Shown: positions 35,326 through 43,625, counted from the first letter of the stretch. The stretch: DNA of 64,000 nt from Pseudobutyrivibrio xylanivorans DSM 14809 (GCF_900141825.1 NZ_FQYQ01000014.1:18633-82632); one strand, 5' to 3'. Translations and numbers: made by a program. The notes: generated by a model not told the origin, from the sequence alone.

Positions 35326-35538
35326 ATGGTTAAGAAAAAAGCAAGTCCAGACAAGGACAGATGTGTAGCCTGTGGAGTATGTGCACTACAGTGTCCACGA
35401 AAGGCTATCAACATTTATAGGGGATGCTATGCAGTTGTGGAATTAGAAAAATGTGTAGGATGTGGAATTTGTTCTAAAGCATGTCCTGCCAATGCAATAA
35501 CAATTAATGAAATTAAGCAGGAGGTGGCAAATGGCTAA
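35326..35538 (+). CDS. 2[4Fe-4S] ferredoxin
   Basis: A 70-residue electron carrier. Cluster motifs are C13-x2-C16-x2-C19-x3-C23-P and C43-x2-C46-x2-C49-x3-C53-P. A ninth Cys (C34, YRGCYAV) lies between them. The start follows TAGGAG. The stop overlaps the next gene's start by eight bases, so expression is coupled. Confidence 0.93.
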   Translation: MVKKKASPDKDRCVACGVCALQCPRKAINIYRGCYAVVELEKCVGCGICSKACPANAITINEIKQEVANG

Positions 35539-36121
35539 GAATAAAATGAAACGTCATTGGTATGAGTACCTATGGATTTGGTCTATCGTTTATTTTGCCT
35601 TAGGATTTTTCAATATTCTCTTTGCGTGGCTTGGAATGATTGATTTCATTCTTCCTTTGATTTTTGCAATTGTAGGTGGAAATAAATGGTTCTGCAATCA
35701 CATGTGTGGTCGAGGTCAGCTGTTCTGGGTTTTAGGACGAAATATGAAATGTTCCAGAGGTAAGGCTGCCCCTGCATGGCTATCATCTAAGTGGTTCAGA
35801 TATGGATTTTTGATATTCTTCCTTACAATGTTTGGAACGATGGTATTCCAGACCTATCTTGTATTCTCTGGTGCTGGCACACTAAGAAAAGCCATCAAGC
35901 TGTTTTGGACTTTTAAGGTTCCTTGGCAGTGGGCTTACAATGGAAGCCTTTTTCCTGACTGGGTAGCTCAGTTTGGATTTGGATTCTACAGTCTTATGTT
36001 AACTTCAACGTTAATCGGATTGATTGTTATGGTATTATATAAAGAACGTACCTGGTGTACATTTTGTCCTATGGGTACAATGACACAGGGAATCTGTAAA
36101 TTAAAAAATAATGATAAATAG
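35531..36121 (+). CDS. Integral membrane Fe-S protein, NapH/CcoG-like
   Basis: A 196-residue protein with about four transmembrane helices. Cys pairs face one side: C55 and C59 (WFCNHMCGRGQ), C74, then C176, C179 and C188 (TWCTFCPMGTMTQGIC). The WCTFCPMGT motif is that of NapH/RdxA-type membrane electron-transfer proteins. It probably passes electrons between the ferredoxin encoded upstream and a membrane or extracellular partner. The start is ATG 35531 with GGAGGTGGC upstream. Confidence 0.8.
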   Translation: MAKNKMKRHWYEYLWIWSIVYFALGFFNILFAWLGMIDFILPLIFAIVGGNKWFCNHMCGRGQLFWVLGRNMKCSRGKAAPAWLSSKWFRYGFLIFFLTMFGTMVFQTYLVFSGAGTLRKAIKLFWTFKVPWQWAYNGSLFPDWVAQFGFGFYSLMLTSTLIGLIVMVLYKERTWCTFCPMGTMTQGICKLKNNDK

Positions 36122-36131
36122 GAGTCTAAAA

Positions 36132-36512
36132 ATGGAAAGAAAAGAATTAGCAGTAGAACTTAAGCACAACGGATACAACTGCTGCCAGGCGGTGCTTTGT
36201 TCATTTAAGGATGAGCTTTCATGCTCTGAGGGAGATTTAAAGAAAATGGGAGCCTCCTTTGGTGTTGGCATGGGCTGCATGGAAGCTACCTGCGGTGCAC
36301 TTTGTGGAGCGCAGATGGTTCTTGGCATGAAGAAATATGAAGGTATGCCTATCCTTAGGGACGCTGCAGCTGTAGCAAAGGCTTTTGAAAACAAATGCGG
36401 TGCTACAATCTGCAAGGACCTTAAGGGTGTTGAAACCGGCGTGGTAAAATGCGAGTGCGATGACTGCGTTAGAAATGCAGTGGAAGTATTAGAGGCACAT
36501 CTTTCCAACTAG
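36132..36512 (+). CDS. C_GCAxxG_C_C family putative redox protein
   Basis: A 126-residue protein with 12 Cys: C17, C18, C23, C31, C49, C54, C58, C89, C94, C107, C109 and C112. The family signature region is GMGCMEATCGALCGAQMVLG; here the usual GCA reads GCM. Family members are found with oxidoreductases and may bind haem or Fe-S, but their biochemistry is poorly known. The start is ATG 36132, preceded by AGGAGTC. It is third in the ferredoxin operon and its end overlaps the convergent ATPase gene by four bases. Confidence 0.87.
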   Translation: MERKELAVELKHNGYNCCQAVLCSFKDELSCSEGDLKKMGASFGVGMGCMEATCGALCGAQMVLGMKKYEGMPILRDAAAVAKAFENKCGATICKDLKGVETGVVKCECDDCVRNAVEVLEAHLSN

Positions 36513-37369
36513 TTTTCAAACTCTTCTCTTCTATCCATAAAGAATCTGTAATAGGCCTGCACATTTTTAAGCTTGTGCCAATCATTAGGGCCTGCAGGTT
36601 CTTTATCCAAATCATAAACAAGAGCATTTTTTAATGACAAGATAAATGGAGAATGTGTTGCAATAATAAACTGGCATCTAAATGCACGGACGGACTGCTC
36701 TAGGAAATTTACCAGTTCCAACTGCATCTCTGGCGATAGGCTGTTTTCTGGCTCGTCTAAGAGATAGATGCCATTTTCCTTTATCTTGCTGGTGAAATAT
36801 TTAAAGGCTGATTCCCCGTTAGAATACTCACGAACATTATCTAATAGGGTTTCTCTTATATACTTGGACTGAGTCTTTGATTTGGCGGCATTACGCTTTC
36901 TAAGCTCTTCGATATCATCTATTGATTTCAACTGATAAGAGCTATACTTGTAATCCAGGTATTCCTCCAATCGCTCTTCCCTTTTTGTATCAATCCCTTC
37001 ATTTAATCTTCTTATATCAAGCATATAATCAAAAATATCATCCGAGGTAATAATAAGCTTTTCTTCCATCTGTGCATTGATATAATCCAGATCACAATAG
37101 CCCAGGTAATCCTCATAGAAATTAGAGCGATTATAAGGAGCCATTCTCTCGGCACCAATCTTTTCGGCAATTATATTAAGCATTGTGCTCTTGCCTGAGC
37201 CATTGCCACCATAGAGGATAGTGACATCTTTAAACTCTATTTCATCAATCCCCTTCTGTGGCAAAATCATAAAAGGATAAAAGCTGTCATAGCAAGTTCT
37301 TTGAATATCATTTAAATACAAGTCCTCAGCTATGCCTGATGCAAAATAAAAATTCTTTAAGTAAACCAA
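36509..37369 (-). CDS. AAA/ABC-type ATPase (COG3910-like)
   Basis: A 286-residue protein with Walker A YGGNGSGKSTMLNII, Walker B YLLDEPENSLSPEMQLEL and the switch His in IIATHSPFIL. This is a stand-alone RecF/ABC-like ATPase without a membrane domain. The start is TTG 37369; no ATG with a ribosome site is in frame nearby, and CGGGAG lies about 12 bases upstream. Such proteins occur both as housekeeping genes and in defence loci; no nuclease partner is present here. Confidence 0.82.
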   Translation of the reverse strand: MVYLKNFYFASGIAEDLYLNDIQRTCYDSFYPFMILPQKGIDEIEFKDVTILYGGNGSGKSTMLNIIAEKIGAERMAPYNRSNFYEDYLGYCDLDYINAQMEEKLIITSDDIFDYMLDIRRLNEGIDTKREERLEEYLDYKYSSYQLKSIDDIEELRKRNAAKSKTQSKYIRETLLDNVREYSNGESAFKYFTSKIKENGIYLLDEPENSLSPEMQLELVNFLEQSVRAFRCQFIIATHSPFILSLKNALVYDLDKEPAGPNDWHKLKNVQAYYRFFMDRREEFEN

Positions 37370-37404
37370 TTTAACTATTTCTCCCGAATGCGCTTATTCT
37401 CATT

Positions 37405-37758
37405 TTATTCCTTTATAATTAGCTTCCTCTTAAGATAATTGTGATTAAACTCAAGCCAAGCTATTTCACCAATTATTGCCAAGGCAAATATGATTAATGA
37501 AAGCATGGTATTCTCAATCAATACCTGAGATATTCCAAACAAAACCATTGTTATAAACAATAAACATCCATATATTATAAAATTTCTACCATGTTTACGA
37601 TTCCATTCTGTGACACTAACCAACTCTTCTGCCTTAGGAGGTTTTTCTCCTGTATTTATACTTACTGGCTCTTTTGCATGAACCTGGACTATCCCTATAA
37701 TCACAAAAATTAATGAAACTAAAAATGAAATTGATAAATAAATTATTGTTGCTGCCAT
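37405..37758 (-). CDS. Membrane protein of unknown function (DUF3784-like)
   Basis: A 117-residue protein with three transmembrane helices (about 5-25, 60-80 and 84-103). The hydrophilic stretch EKPPKAEELVSVTEWNRKHG resembles DUF3784 proteins; function unknown. The start follows TAGGGGGAAT. It is 22 bases after the pyrophosphatase-like gene, on the same strand. Confidence 0.7.
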   Translation of the reverse strand: MAATIIYLSISFLVSLIFVIIGIVQVHAKEPVSINTGEKPPKAEELVSVTEWNRKHGRNFIIYGCLLFITMVLFGISQVLIENTMLSLIIFALAIIGEIAWLEFNHNYLKRKLIIKE

Positions 37759-37780
37759 AATTATTCCCCCTATTCTTGTG

Positions 37781-38113
37781 TTATCTTAAAAGCTCACCTT
37801 CAAAGTATTGCTCCTGAAACTCAATTGCAGACAAAATGTCTTCGTCCGAATAATCGGTACCATCCAATGAAACAATCCATTTGTCCTCATTATCATTAGT
37901 TCTATGATATACAGCAATTACCTTTCCTTCAAAGGTTTCTATAGGCTCGTTTGTGCCAAATACATATACATCCTGCTCCTCGCCATCAGCTGCAAAAACA
38001 TCATCCACATAACCATAGTTAATTGGATAAATCATGTCCGGATAATCTGGGTGAGCCGAGCCTAATGGACGATCAATATGGCCTTTTACAATAGTGCCTA
38101 TTATTTTATCCAT
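37781..38113 (-). CDS. Inorganic pyrophosphatase-like protein, short
   Basis: A 110-residue protein: MDKIIGTIVKGHIDRPLGSA, then YPINYGYVDDVFAADGEEQDVYVFG. This is the core of family I soluble pyrophosphatases (N-Y-G-Y, D-G-E-x2-D), but the protein is much shorter than the usual 170 residues. Relatives of this size are common in Clostridia and their activity is uncertain. ATG 38113 is chosen with AAAGG upstream. Confidence 0.75.
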   Translation of the reverse strand: MDKIIGTIVKGHIDRPLGSAHPDYPDMIYPINYGYVDDVFAADGEEQDVYVFGTNEPIETFEGKVIAVYHRTNDNEDKWIVSLDGTDYSDEDILSAIEFQEQYFEGELLR

Positions 38114-38264
38114 CTCAAGCCTTTCCTTCAAATTCAATAATTGGACATTCGTTATATACATTATTCACAGCTAGTTTTCCCCCCCATATTTTCATTATTC
38201 TACAATATCTTAAAAATGGTAACTTTGCAATTGAAGATTTATTTAGTGTGGCATATCTTTTTCG

Positions 38265-38476
38265 CATATGCATCCCAAACCAATAAAAACTCATTTTGGG
38301 ATGTAAGAAATTTACATTTTCAGTGTACAAATCGCAGATTTATGTATTTAGTATCATTCAAACATTTGGTAAAGCATATTTTGAGAAACAACTTTGTATA
38401 ATCTGAGAATTAATTTATAGACACTGAAAGAAAAAATACATCCCATTTTCAATAAAGTTGGTGTTGGGATGCATAT
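38265..38476. repeat. Palindromic, MITE-like element
   Basis: Two imperfect inverted arms of about 80 bp (38265-38345 and 38398-38476). Each arm carries a hairpin: CATCCCAAA..TTTGGGATG at 38271-38303 and ACATCCCA..TTGGGATGCATAT at 38438-38476. Arms also share CAGTGT and CAGATT in the same order. The centre has no reading frame. No target duplication is certain. The rest of the gap to the tRNA holds only its terminator and a tRNA-end relic (38539-38555); 38114-38264 shows nothing. Confidence 0.6.
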
Positions 38477-38568
38477 TGCACTTTGCACCCACTAATTAAA
38501 AAAAAATTCAACCAGTTGATAAAGCTTTTCTATCCAAATGCGGACGGCGGGGTGAAACATGGAAACGA

Positions 38569-38600
38569 AAAAAGGCACCAGCTAAAGCTGATGCCTTTTT
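38569..38600 (-). terminator. Terminator of tRNA-Leu(AAG) copy 1
   Basis: AAAAAGGCA..AGCTTTAGCT..TGCCTTTTTT on the minus strand, a stem with T-runs on both sides. Confidence 0.75.
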
Positions 38601-38613
38601 CATTTCCTAGTAA

Positions 38614-38698
38614 TGCGGAAGGCGGGACTTGAACCCGCACGCTCGCAATGAGCACAAGATCCTTAGTCTTGCTCGTCTGCCAGTTCCGACACTTCCGC
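38614..38698 (-). tRNA. tRNA-Leu (anticodon AAG), copy 1
   Basis: An 85-nt class II tRNA on the minus strand. Acceptor GCGGAAG/CTTCCGC, anticodon loop CTAAGGA (AAG), long variable arm and T-loop GGTTCAAGTCC. It is identical in sequence to the copy at 43196-43280. CCA is not encoded. Confidence 0.97.
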
Positions 38699-38739
38699 AA
38701 GAACTCTTTTGAAGTTCGTTTGTCTTAACGACAAGACAT

Positions 38740-38768
38740 AATATATCAAAGAAACCGCCATGCGTCAA
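38740..38768 (-). promoter_or_regulatory. Promoter of tRNA-Leu(AAG) copy 1
   Basis: TTGACG (complement of 38763-38768), 17-base spacer, TATATT (complement of 38740-38745). The sequence downstream resembles the leader of copy 2 (CTTGTCG(T/C)TAAGACAA). Confidence 0.75.
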
Positions 38769-38828
38769 CGGTTTTTAGTAAATTAAAGTGACTAACTTTA
38801 CGCTGTTAAATCAGATAATTCTGACACC

Positions 38829-39701
38829 TTAATCAACCACTCCGTTGAACAGTAAATACTGATGCCAAGGCTCGTAGCAGGAACCCTTTAAATGCACTCC
38901 ATCACCAGATAGTGACTCATCAAGATTGCCTTCTCCATCATCAAGCATATCATTAACATTTAGATAAAAAATATGCTGATTGTCTATCAAATCGAAAAGT
39001 GCTGCATTTCTAACATTAATATTTCCATTATTATAAAGCTCATCGCCATCACTCTTCTCCTTTGTTACATGCATAGTGCTGTTAATAAAAATAAGAGCAT
39101 CTGGCTGAATCTCCAAAATTCTTTTAATAACATCAGCGTAGGCGTCTCTATAGCCCTCGTTAGTTCCGCGACCAATTTCGTTGATTCCTACCATAATGTA
39201 AACCTTAGAAAAAGAAATCTTAGAAAGGGCATCGAAAATAGTCTCCTTTGGACCATTCTCAACATCGATCCATGCATCCTTTTGAAGGTTGTAAATTGTA
39301 AGAGACTTCTTTGCAAAAAATGTAGCTCTGGAATCAATCTCTGGACAATACTGAGAAAGTCCAACCATTCTGGAATCTCCAATAAATACAGCATCATCAA
39401 AGTAAGAATCATCTACCTTTGTAAATGATTTAGGCTCTACAACCTCAATCTTAGCCTCTGGCTTTGTCTCCGCGACTTTATCCTTCTTGGCCAGCGACTG
39501 TGGATCCTCCTGTTTCTCGACAGGTGACCAAGGAAATACACCGGCAGATGCCCCTTTCAACATAGGTGCCATAACAGGCTCCTTATCAACACCCACAGAA
39601 TATTCCTGATATTTTGCAGGAGTGTAAATATAGCTGCACACTGAGAGCCCCACAGCAGATATCACTATTAAGATAATCAATAAATAACTTTTAATCTTCA
39701 T
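38829..39701 (-). CDS. Membrane-anchored SGNH/GDSL hydrolase
   Basis: A 290-residue protein. An N-terminal signal anchor (SYLLIILIVISAVGLSV) is followed by a Lys/Glu/Pro-rich linker and an SGNH domain: nucleophile in VFIGDSRMVG (about residue 110), MVGINEIGRG (block III-like Asn) and the D-x-x-H pair in SGDGVHLKG. It acts outside the membrane. It is 11 bases after the MBOAT gene, and such MBOAT/SGNH pairs O-acylate surface polysaccharides. The start is ATG 39701 with AGAGGA upstream. Confidence 0.86.
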   Translation of the reverse strand: MKIKSYLLIILIVISAVGLSVCSYIYTPAKYQEYSVGVDKEPVMAPMLKGASAGVFPWSPVEKQEDPQSLAKKDKVAETKPEAKIEVVEPKSFTKVDDSYFDDAVFIGDSRMVGLSQYCPEIDSRATFFAKKSLTIYNLQKDAWIDVENGPKETIFDALSKISFSKVYIMVGINEIGRGTNEGYRDAYADVIKRILEIQPDALIFINSTMHVTKEKSDGDELYNNGNINVRNAALFDLIDNQHIFYLNVNDMLDDGEGNLDESLSGDGVHLKGSCYEPWHQYLLFNGVVD

Positions 39702-39712
39702 AACCAAATCCT

Positions 39713-41086
39713 CTAGAATCTCAAGTACATAAATGGATTGCCAGCTGAATTTGCAAGACTAATAATTGAAATCCAAAACATCACAAATAAAACCAAAGTA
39801 ACTAAAATATTTTCCTTGTGCTTTCTATATAAAGTCTGCACAAAAGGAATGACTAAAATAATACCCATCAATAAATATGGCCAATAAGAAGGTAATAAAT
39901 AAAGAATGTCATTCTGGTTTACAGCTATTCCATTATTTATTACTGGGAAAAGTCTAAGACCATAGGTACCAAGCTTACGTACGGAATGAATTGCAAAAAT
40001 CACCCATGTACAAGGAATTAAAACCCACACATTAATGTGACCAATAATCTTAAACGCCTTATCCCACTTGGAAAGAATAAACTTTTCCACAAGGATTATC
40101 ACAAGAATAACCATTGCCCACAAAATAAAGTTTAAAGTCATACCATGCCACAAACCTGTTATCAGCCATACCACCAGTAAATTAAAAATGGTACGTCCTG
40201 TGCCCTTCTTACTTCCGCCAAGAGGAATGTAGATATAGTCCCTGAACCAGCTTCCTAACGTAGCATGCCAGCGTCTGTAAAAATCAGAAACAGAATTAGC
40301 GGCATATGGCTGTATAAAGTTCTCAATAAATGGGAATCCAAGCATCACACCGATACCAGCTGCCATAAGGGAATATCCCCAGAAATCAAAATAAAGATTC
40401 ATGGAATAGGCGTAGGCGCCAAGCCATGCAAGCGGTGTAGATATGCTCTCATATCCTATAGTCTTGATATCTGACCAGAGAACTGCCAAATGATCTGCTA
40501 TCATAACCTTCATAAAAAGACCGATAACGAAATATTTCAAACCATCTTCTACTGAAGCTAAAACTGTCTGTAGACGCTGTCCCTTTGATGGGCGCTCTTC
40601 TTTTGGCGCAACAACCCAGGCACTGTTATCCTCAATATATGAATATCTGCTGATAGGACCAGATAAAATCTGTGGGAACATAATGAAATAAGCGGACATA
40701 TCCCTAAAGCTTACTGTCTTAATCTGCTCTCTATACAAATCCACCTGATATGAAATCATCTTGAAAATATAGAAACTAAGTCCGAGAGGAAATGCGATTC
40801 CAAGCTTCAGCCTGCCTGCCACCTTAAAGAACGACAATAATCCTGCATTAAAAATGACAATGCCGGCAAGTGCAACCTTTTTCTTTTTCGAAACAAGCTT
40901 TGCAAATCCGAAATTTACAATTGTAGCTCCAACAAGAATAGCGACAAACTTCCAATCATTTACTACATAAAAAGCAAGGCTTGCAACAACAAGAAGCCAA
41001 GGTCTGAGCTTGGCTGAGAAAACATAATATATTATTAAAAATAGAGGCATTGCTCTAAAAATGAAATTCAAATCTGAAAAGGTCAT
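39713..41086 (-). CDS. MBOAT-family O-acyltransferase
   Basis: A 457-residue polytopic protein of the AlgI/PatA/DltB type, about 11 transmembrane helices. Family marks are FPQILSGPISRYSYI, FYRRWHATLGSWFRDYIYIPLGG and the catalytic His region LITGLWHGMTLNFILWA. It would move acyl (often acetyl) groups across the membrane for its SGNH partner at 38829-39701. The start follows GGGAG. Confidence 0.93.
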   Translation of the reverse strand: MTFSDLNFIFRAMPLFLIIYYVFSAKLRPWLLVVASLAFYVVNDWKFVAILVGATIVNFGFAKLVSKKKKVALAGIVIFNAGLLSFFKVAGRLKLGIAFPLGLSFYIFKMISYQVDLYREQIKTVSFRDMSAYFIMFPQILSGPISRYSYIEDNSAWVVAPKEERPSKGQRLQTVLASVEDGLKYFVIGLFMKVMIADHLAVLWSDIKTIGYESISTPLAWLGAYAYSMNLYFDFWGYSLMAAGIGVMLGFPFIENFIQPYAANSVSDFYRRWHATLGSWFRDYIYIPLGGSKKGTGRTIFNLLVVWLITGLWHGMTLNFILWAMVILVIILVEKFILSKWDKAFKIIGHINVWVLIPCTWVIFAIHSVRKLGTYGLRLFPVINNGIAVNQNDILYLLPSYWPYLLMGIILVIPFVQTLYRKHKENILVTLVLFVMFWISIISLANSAGNPFMYLRF

Positions 41087-41169
41087 AATAATTCTCCCTA
41101 CTTCACAACTATAGTATACCCTAAGAATATGCCCTATTCCATTAAATTTAAATTACCTTTTTATTACAA

Positions 41170-41202
41170 AAAAATAAAAGGCAATCCCATTTTGAGATTG
41201 CC
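41170..41202 (-). terminator. Terminator of the carboxylesterase gene
   Basis: On the minus strand GGCAATC..GATTGCC (41180-41202) is followed by TTTTATTTTTTT. Confidence 0.8.
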
Positions 41203-41209
41203 TTAATAT

Positions 41210-43072
41210 TTATTTCAAAGATTCTTGATATTTATCAATAACTTTATAGATTTCCTGATTAGGATCTTCTACCATTTTAATCTCAGTATCGAACTGAATC
41301 AGCTTATCCTGCGTAGATGAGCGCATCTCCCAATTTGGAAGCCCCTCTCCATTAGGATTTCCAGTCTTAGCAAAATTCACCCAATATTTCTGCATTATCT
41401 CGGAAAGCTCATAATCCTCTTCCTCATAGAGCCCCGGATGTCTCCAGAGATTTCCATAGGCATATGGAAGCTCCCCTGCATGGTAATTTGATAGAATATT
41501 ATTCTTCTTAGTGAAATAGTATTCGTATGTAGGAACACCCTGCTCAATCAGATAATTGTTCCAGAGATAATGTGAATAGCTAAACCAGATAGCTGAGTAC
41601 GCAGTATTAAGTGCTCCCTTCGCATCTCCTAAAGCATCAACTATAAAATGCTGGTCACGCTGTGAAGTATTTGCAGGAACTACCTTTGCCATTTCCTCTG
41701 CTTGGTCGCCTAAATCTTCTGCCAAAAGCTCGACATAATTATCAGCAGTTGCTTTTGTGGACAATAAGAATGCATCGGCTTCCTTTGCGTTAAAACCATT
41801 AAGCAAAGCCTTCTCGTGATTGTTGCCTTTCTCGTAAGTAAGATATGGCTGCTCAACTATTGCGTATCCATCTATTGTCATTGCCGACTGGTCGCTGCCG
41901 TTATTTACAAGCTTCCATGGAGAAACATCTCTTAATTCAGCTGAAGAAGATACTCCGAAAGCATCACGAACCTTCTGTCCTTCTTCCAAAGCCACGTCAT
42001 AAGAACGGAAAGTATGGAATGGCTCAATTGCTCCAATTCCACTAGATTCAGCAATGGCATAATTAAACATTCCTTCAGTAAGTGGTGATACGCACAAAGC
42101 ATTTACACTCGAGGAACCTGCAGATTCACCTGCAATAGTAATCTGATTTGGATCTCCACCAAACTGTTCAATGTTTTCTCGAACCCATTTTAATGCAGCT
42201 ATCTGATCCAAAAGACCATAGTTTCCTGTTGTACCATTAGGAGATTCTGCCTTCAAATCATCGGCTGTATAATAACCAAATACGCCAAGACGATATGCAA
42301 AGTTTACAAATACTACTCCCTGCTTTGCCAAATCCTCTCCCCTATACTCTGAATAAGAAGACTGACCAGTAGTAAGACTTCCTCCATGGATATAGAAAAT
42401 TACAGGCTTAAGCTCTTTATCATCTGTCTCTGGTGCCCAAACATTTAGGTAAAGACAATCCTCACTCATTGCCTCGAGATACTCGTCACCAAATTTAACT
42501 TGATAATCATGCCAGCCTAATATGTGAGATAAACTATCTATCAATGGATTGGAACGAGTCTGCATGGCCATAGGACCAAATTCATTACACTCACGCACTC
42601 TGTTCCATTCTTCTGGCTCCTGAGGCTCTTTAAAACGCAAATCACCAACCGGTGCTTTAGCGTATGGAATACCAGCATAAACCCTTACTGTCTTATCCTT
42701 ATTGTATACACCTCTAAGATATCCCTGCTTTACCTGAACTACCTCTGTAATCTGTGGATTCTTTACATCTACAGCTGGAACATTCTTAATTGGAGGTCTT
42801 GTAAAAATTAGATTTACAAAAAGAACTAAAATAAAAGCTACCCAGGTCATAATCTTAGCTCTTCGCGAAACAATATTCTGTTTCTTCAGCATATACCTTT
42901 CAACCAACATAATGGCTGCGGCCATCAAAGCTACCACCCAGCCAATGACTATATTCTTGGAAAGCTCTAAAAGCACCAAATATAATAATGTAACTGCAAT
43001 AACTACTATCGAAAAAACCATGATAAACCTCTTCTTTGATTTTATACAATTCAATTTATCCCAATTGTTCAT
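41210..43072 (-). CDS. Membrane-anchored type B carboxylesterase
   Basis: A 620-residue protein. An N-terminal hydrophobic region with about three transmembrane helices (residues 17-95) is followed by a carboxylesterase type B (PnbA-like) domain: GIPYAKAPVGDLRFKEPQ, SEDCLYLNVWAPE, oxyanion FYIHGGSLTTG and nucleophile elbow TIAGESAGSSSVNAL; the catalytic His is probably in NYHAGELPYAYGNLW. Membrane anchoring of this family is unusual. The substrate may be an acylated glycan or xenobiotic ester, which is inference from the acyltransferase neighbours. No strong ribosome site is seen before the ATG. Confidence 0.85.
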   Translation of the reverse strand: MNNWDKLNCIKSKKRFIMVFSIVVIAVTLLYLVLLELSKNIVIGWVVALMAAAIMLVERYMLKKQNIVSRRAKIMTWVAFILVLFVNLIFTRPPIKNVPAVDVKNPQITEVVQVKQGYLRGVYNKDKTVRVYAGIPYAKAPVGDLRFKEPQEPEEWNRVRECNEFGPMAMQTRSNPLIDSLSHILGWHDYQVKFGDEYLEAMSEDCLYLNVWAPETDDKELKPVIFYIHGGSLTTGQSSYSEYRGEDLAKQGVVFVNFAYRLGVFGYYTADDLKAESPNGTTGNYGLLDQIAALKWVRENIEQFGGDPNQITIAGESAGSSSVNALCVSPLTEGMFNYAIAESSGIGAIEPFHTFRSYDVALEEGQKVRDAFGVSSSAELRDVSPWKLVNNGSDQSAMTIDGYAIVEQPYLTYEKGNNHEKALLNGFNAKEADAFLLSTKATADNYVELLAEDLGDQAEEMAKVVPANTSQRDQHFIVDALGDAKGALNTAYSAIWFSYSHYLWNNYLIEQGVPTYEYYFTKKNNILSNYHAGELPYAYGNLWRHPGLYEEEDYELSEIMQKYWVNFAKTGNPNGEGLPNWEMRSSTQDKLIQFDTEIKMVEDPNQEIYKVIDKYQESLK

Positions 43073-43146
43073 CTATCATACCACATAATATATTTTTGTA
43101 AACATAACTCCTAAAAAAATTTTATAAAAAAATTGTGAATTAAGTG

Positions 43147-43175
43147 TTGACTATGAGGCGGGTCTTTGATATTAT
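43147..43175 (+). promoter_or_regulatory. Promoter of tRNA-Leu(AAG) copy 2
   Basis: TTGACT (43147-43152), 17-base spacer, TATTAT (43170-43175), then the leader CTTGTCGCTAAGACAA before the tRNA. Confidence 0.78.
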
Positions 43176-43195
43176 ACTTCTTGTCGCTAAGACAA

Positions 43196-43280
43196 GCGGA
43201 AGTGTCGGAACTGGCAGACGAGCAAGACTAAGGATCTTGTGCTCATTGCGAGCGTGCGGGTTCAAGTCCCGCCTTCCGCA
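43196..43280 (+). tRNA. tRNA-Leu (anticodon AAG), copy 2
   Basis: An 85-nt plus-strand copy identical to 38614-38698, with the same acceptor, AAG anticodon and variable arm. Confidence 0.97.
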
Positions 43281-43293
43281 TCCTAAAAAAGAT

Positions 43294-43324
43294 AACCAGA
43301 GCATTAAGCTCTGGTTATTTTTTT
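43294..43324 (+). terminator. Terminator of tRNA-Leu(AAG) copy 2
   Basis: AACCAGAGC-ATTAA-GCTCTGGTT (43294-43316) followed by A and T7. Confidence 0.88.
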
Positions 43325-43461
43325 ATGTGCCGATTCGGTCGGTTCGACTACGGGAAGGCGCACATATTCTATGCCACTTCGTGGCGGATGTGCGCCGTGG
43401 GAAACGAAAATATCATTTAACAATGCTATTTTCATTTCCATGTCTCACCCCGGCTTCCGCA
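43325..43461 (+). other. Hairpin-rich noncoding segment ending in a tRNA 3'-end relic
   Basis: Contains GGCGCACAT..ATGTGCGCC enclosing GCCAC-TTC-GTGGC, then GAAAATA..TATTTTC, and finally TCACCCCGGCTTCCGCA (43445-43461), similar to the 3' end of the tRNA gene. A related stretch lies behind copy 1 (38539-38555 on the other strand). There is no credible reading frame. From 43462 to 43625 I see nothing beyond the leader of the next small gene. Confidence 0.5.
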
Positions 43462-43625
43462 ATGGTGGACATATAAAAATCACAAAAGAATCCAACCCTT
43501 TTCATAATTTTTACATATTAAATAGGTTATACTTCTAGGTACACACCACCGATTGAGTGGATTTTTATTGGGGAGATTAATGTTTTCTACTTATTTTCAT
43601 AGTCTAATATGAGGAGGTAAATGCT

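Noticed and set aside
36509..37369. Defence system (OLD/Gabija-like ATPase)
   Set aside because: It is a single ATPase without Toprim nuclease domain or helicase partner; neighbours are housekeeping genes.
38115..38330. 71-codon minus-strand frame
   Set aside because: It overlaps the palindromic element and the start of the pyrophosphatase-like gene, with no ribosome site or family features.
43144..43476. 110-codon plus-strand open frame
   Set aside because: It runs through the tRNA-Leu gene and its terminator; chance frame.
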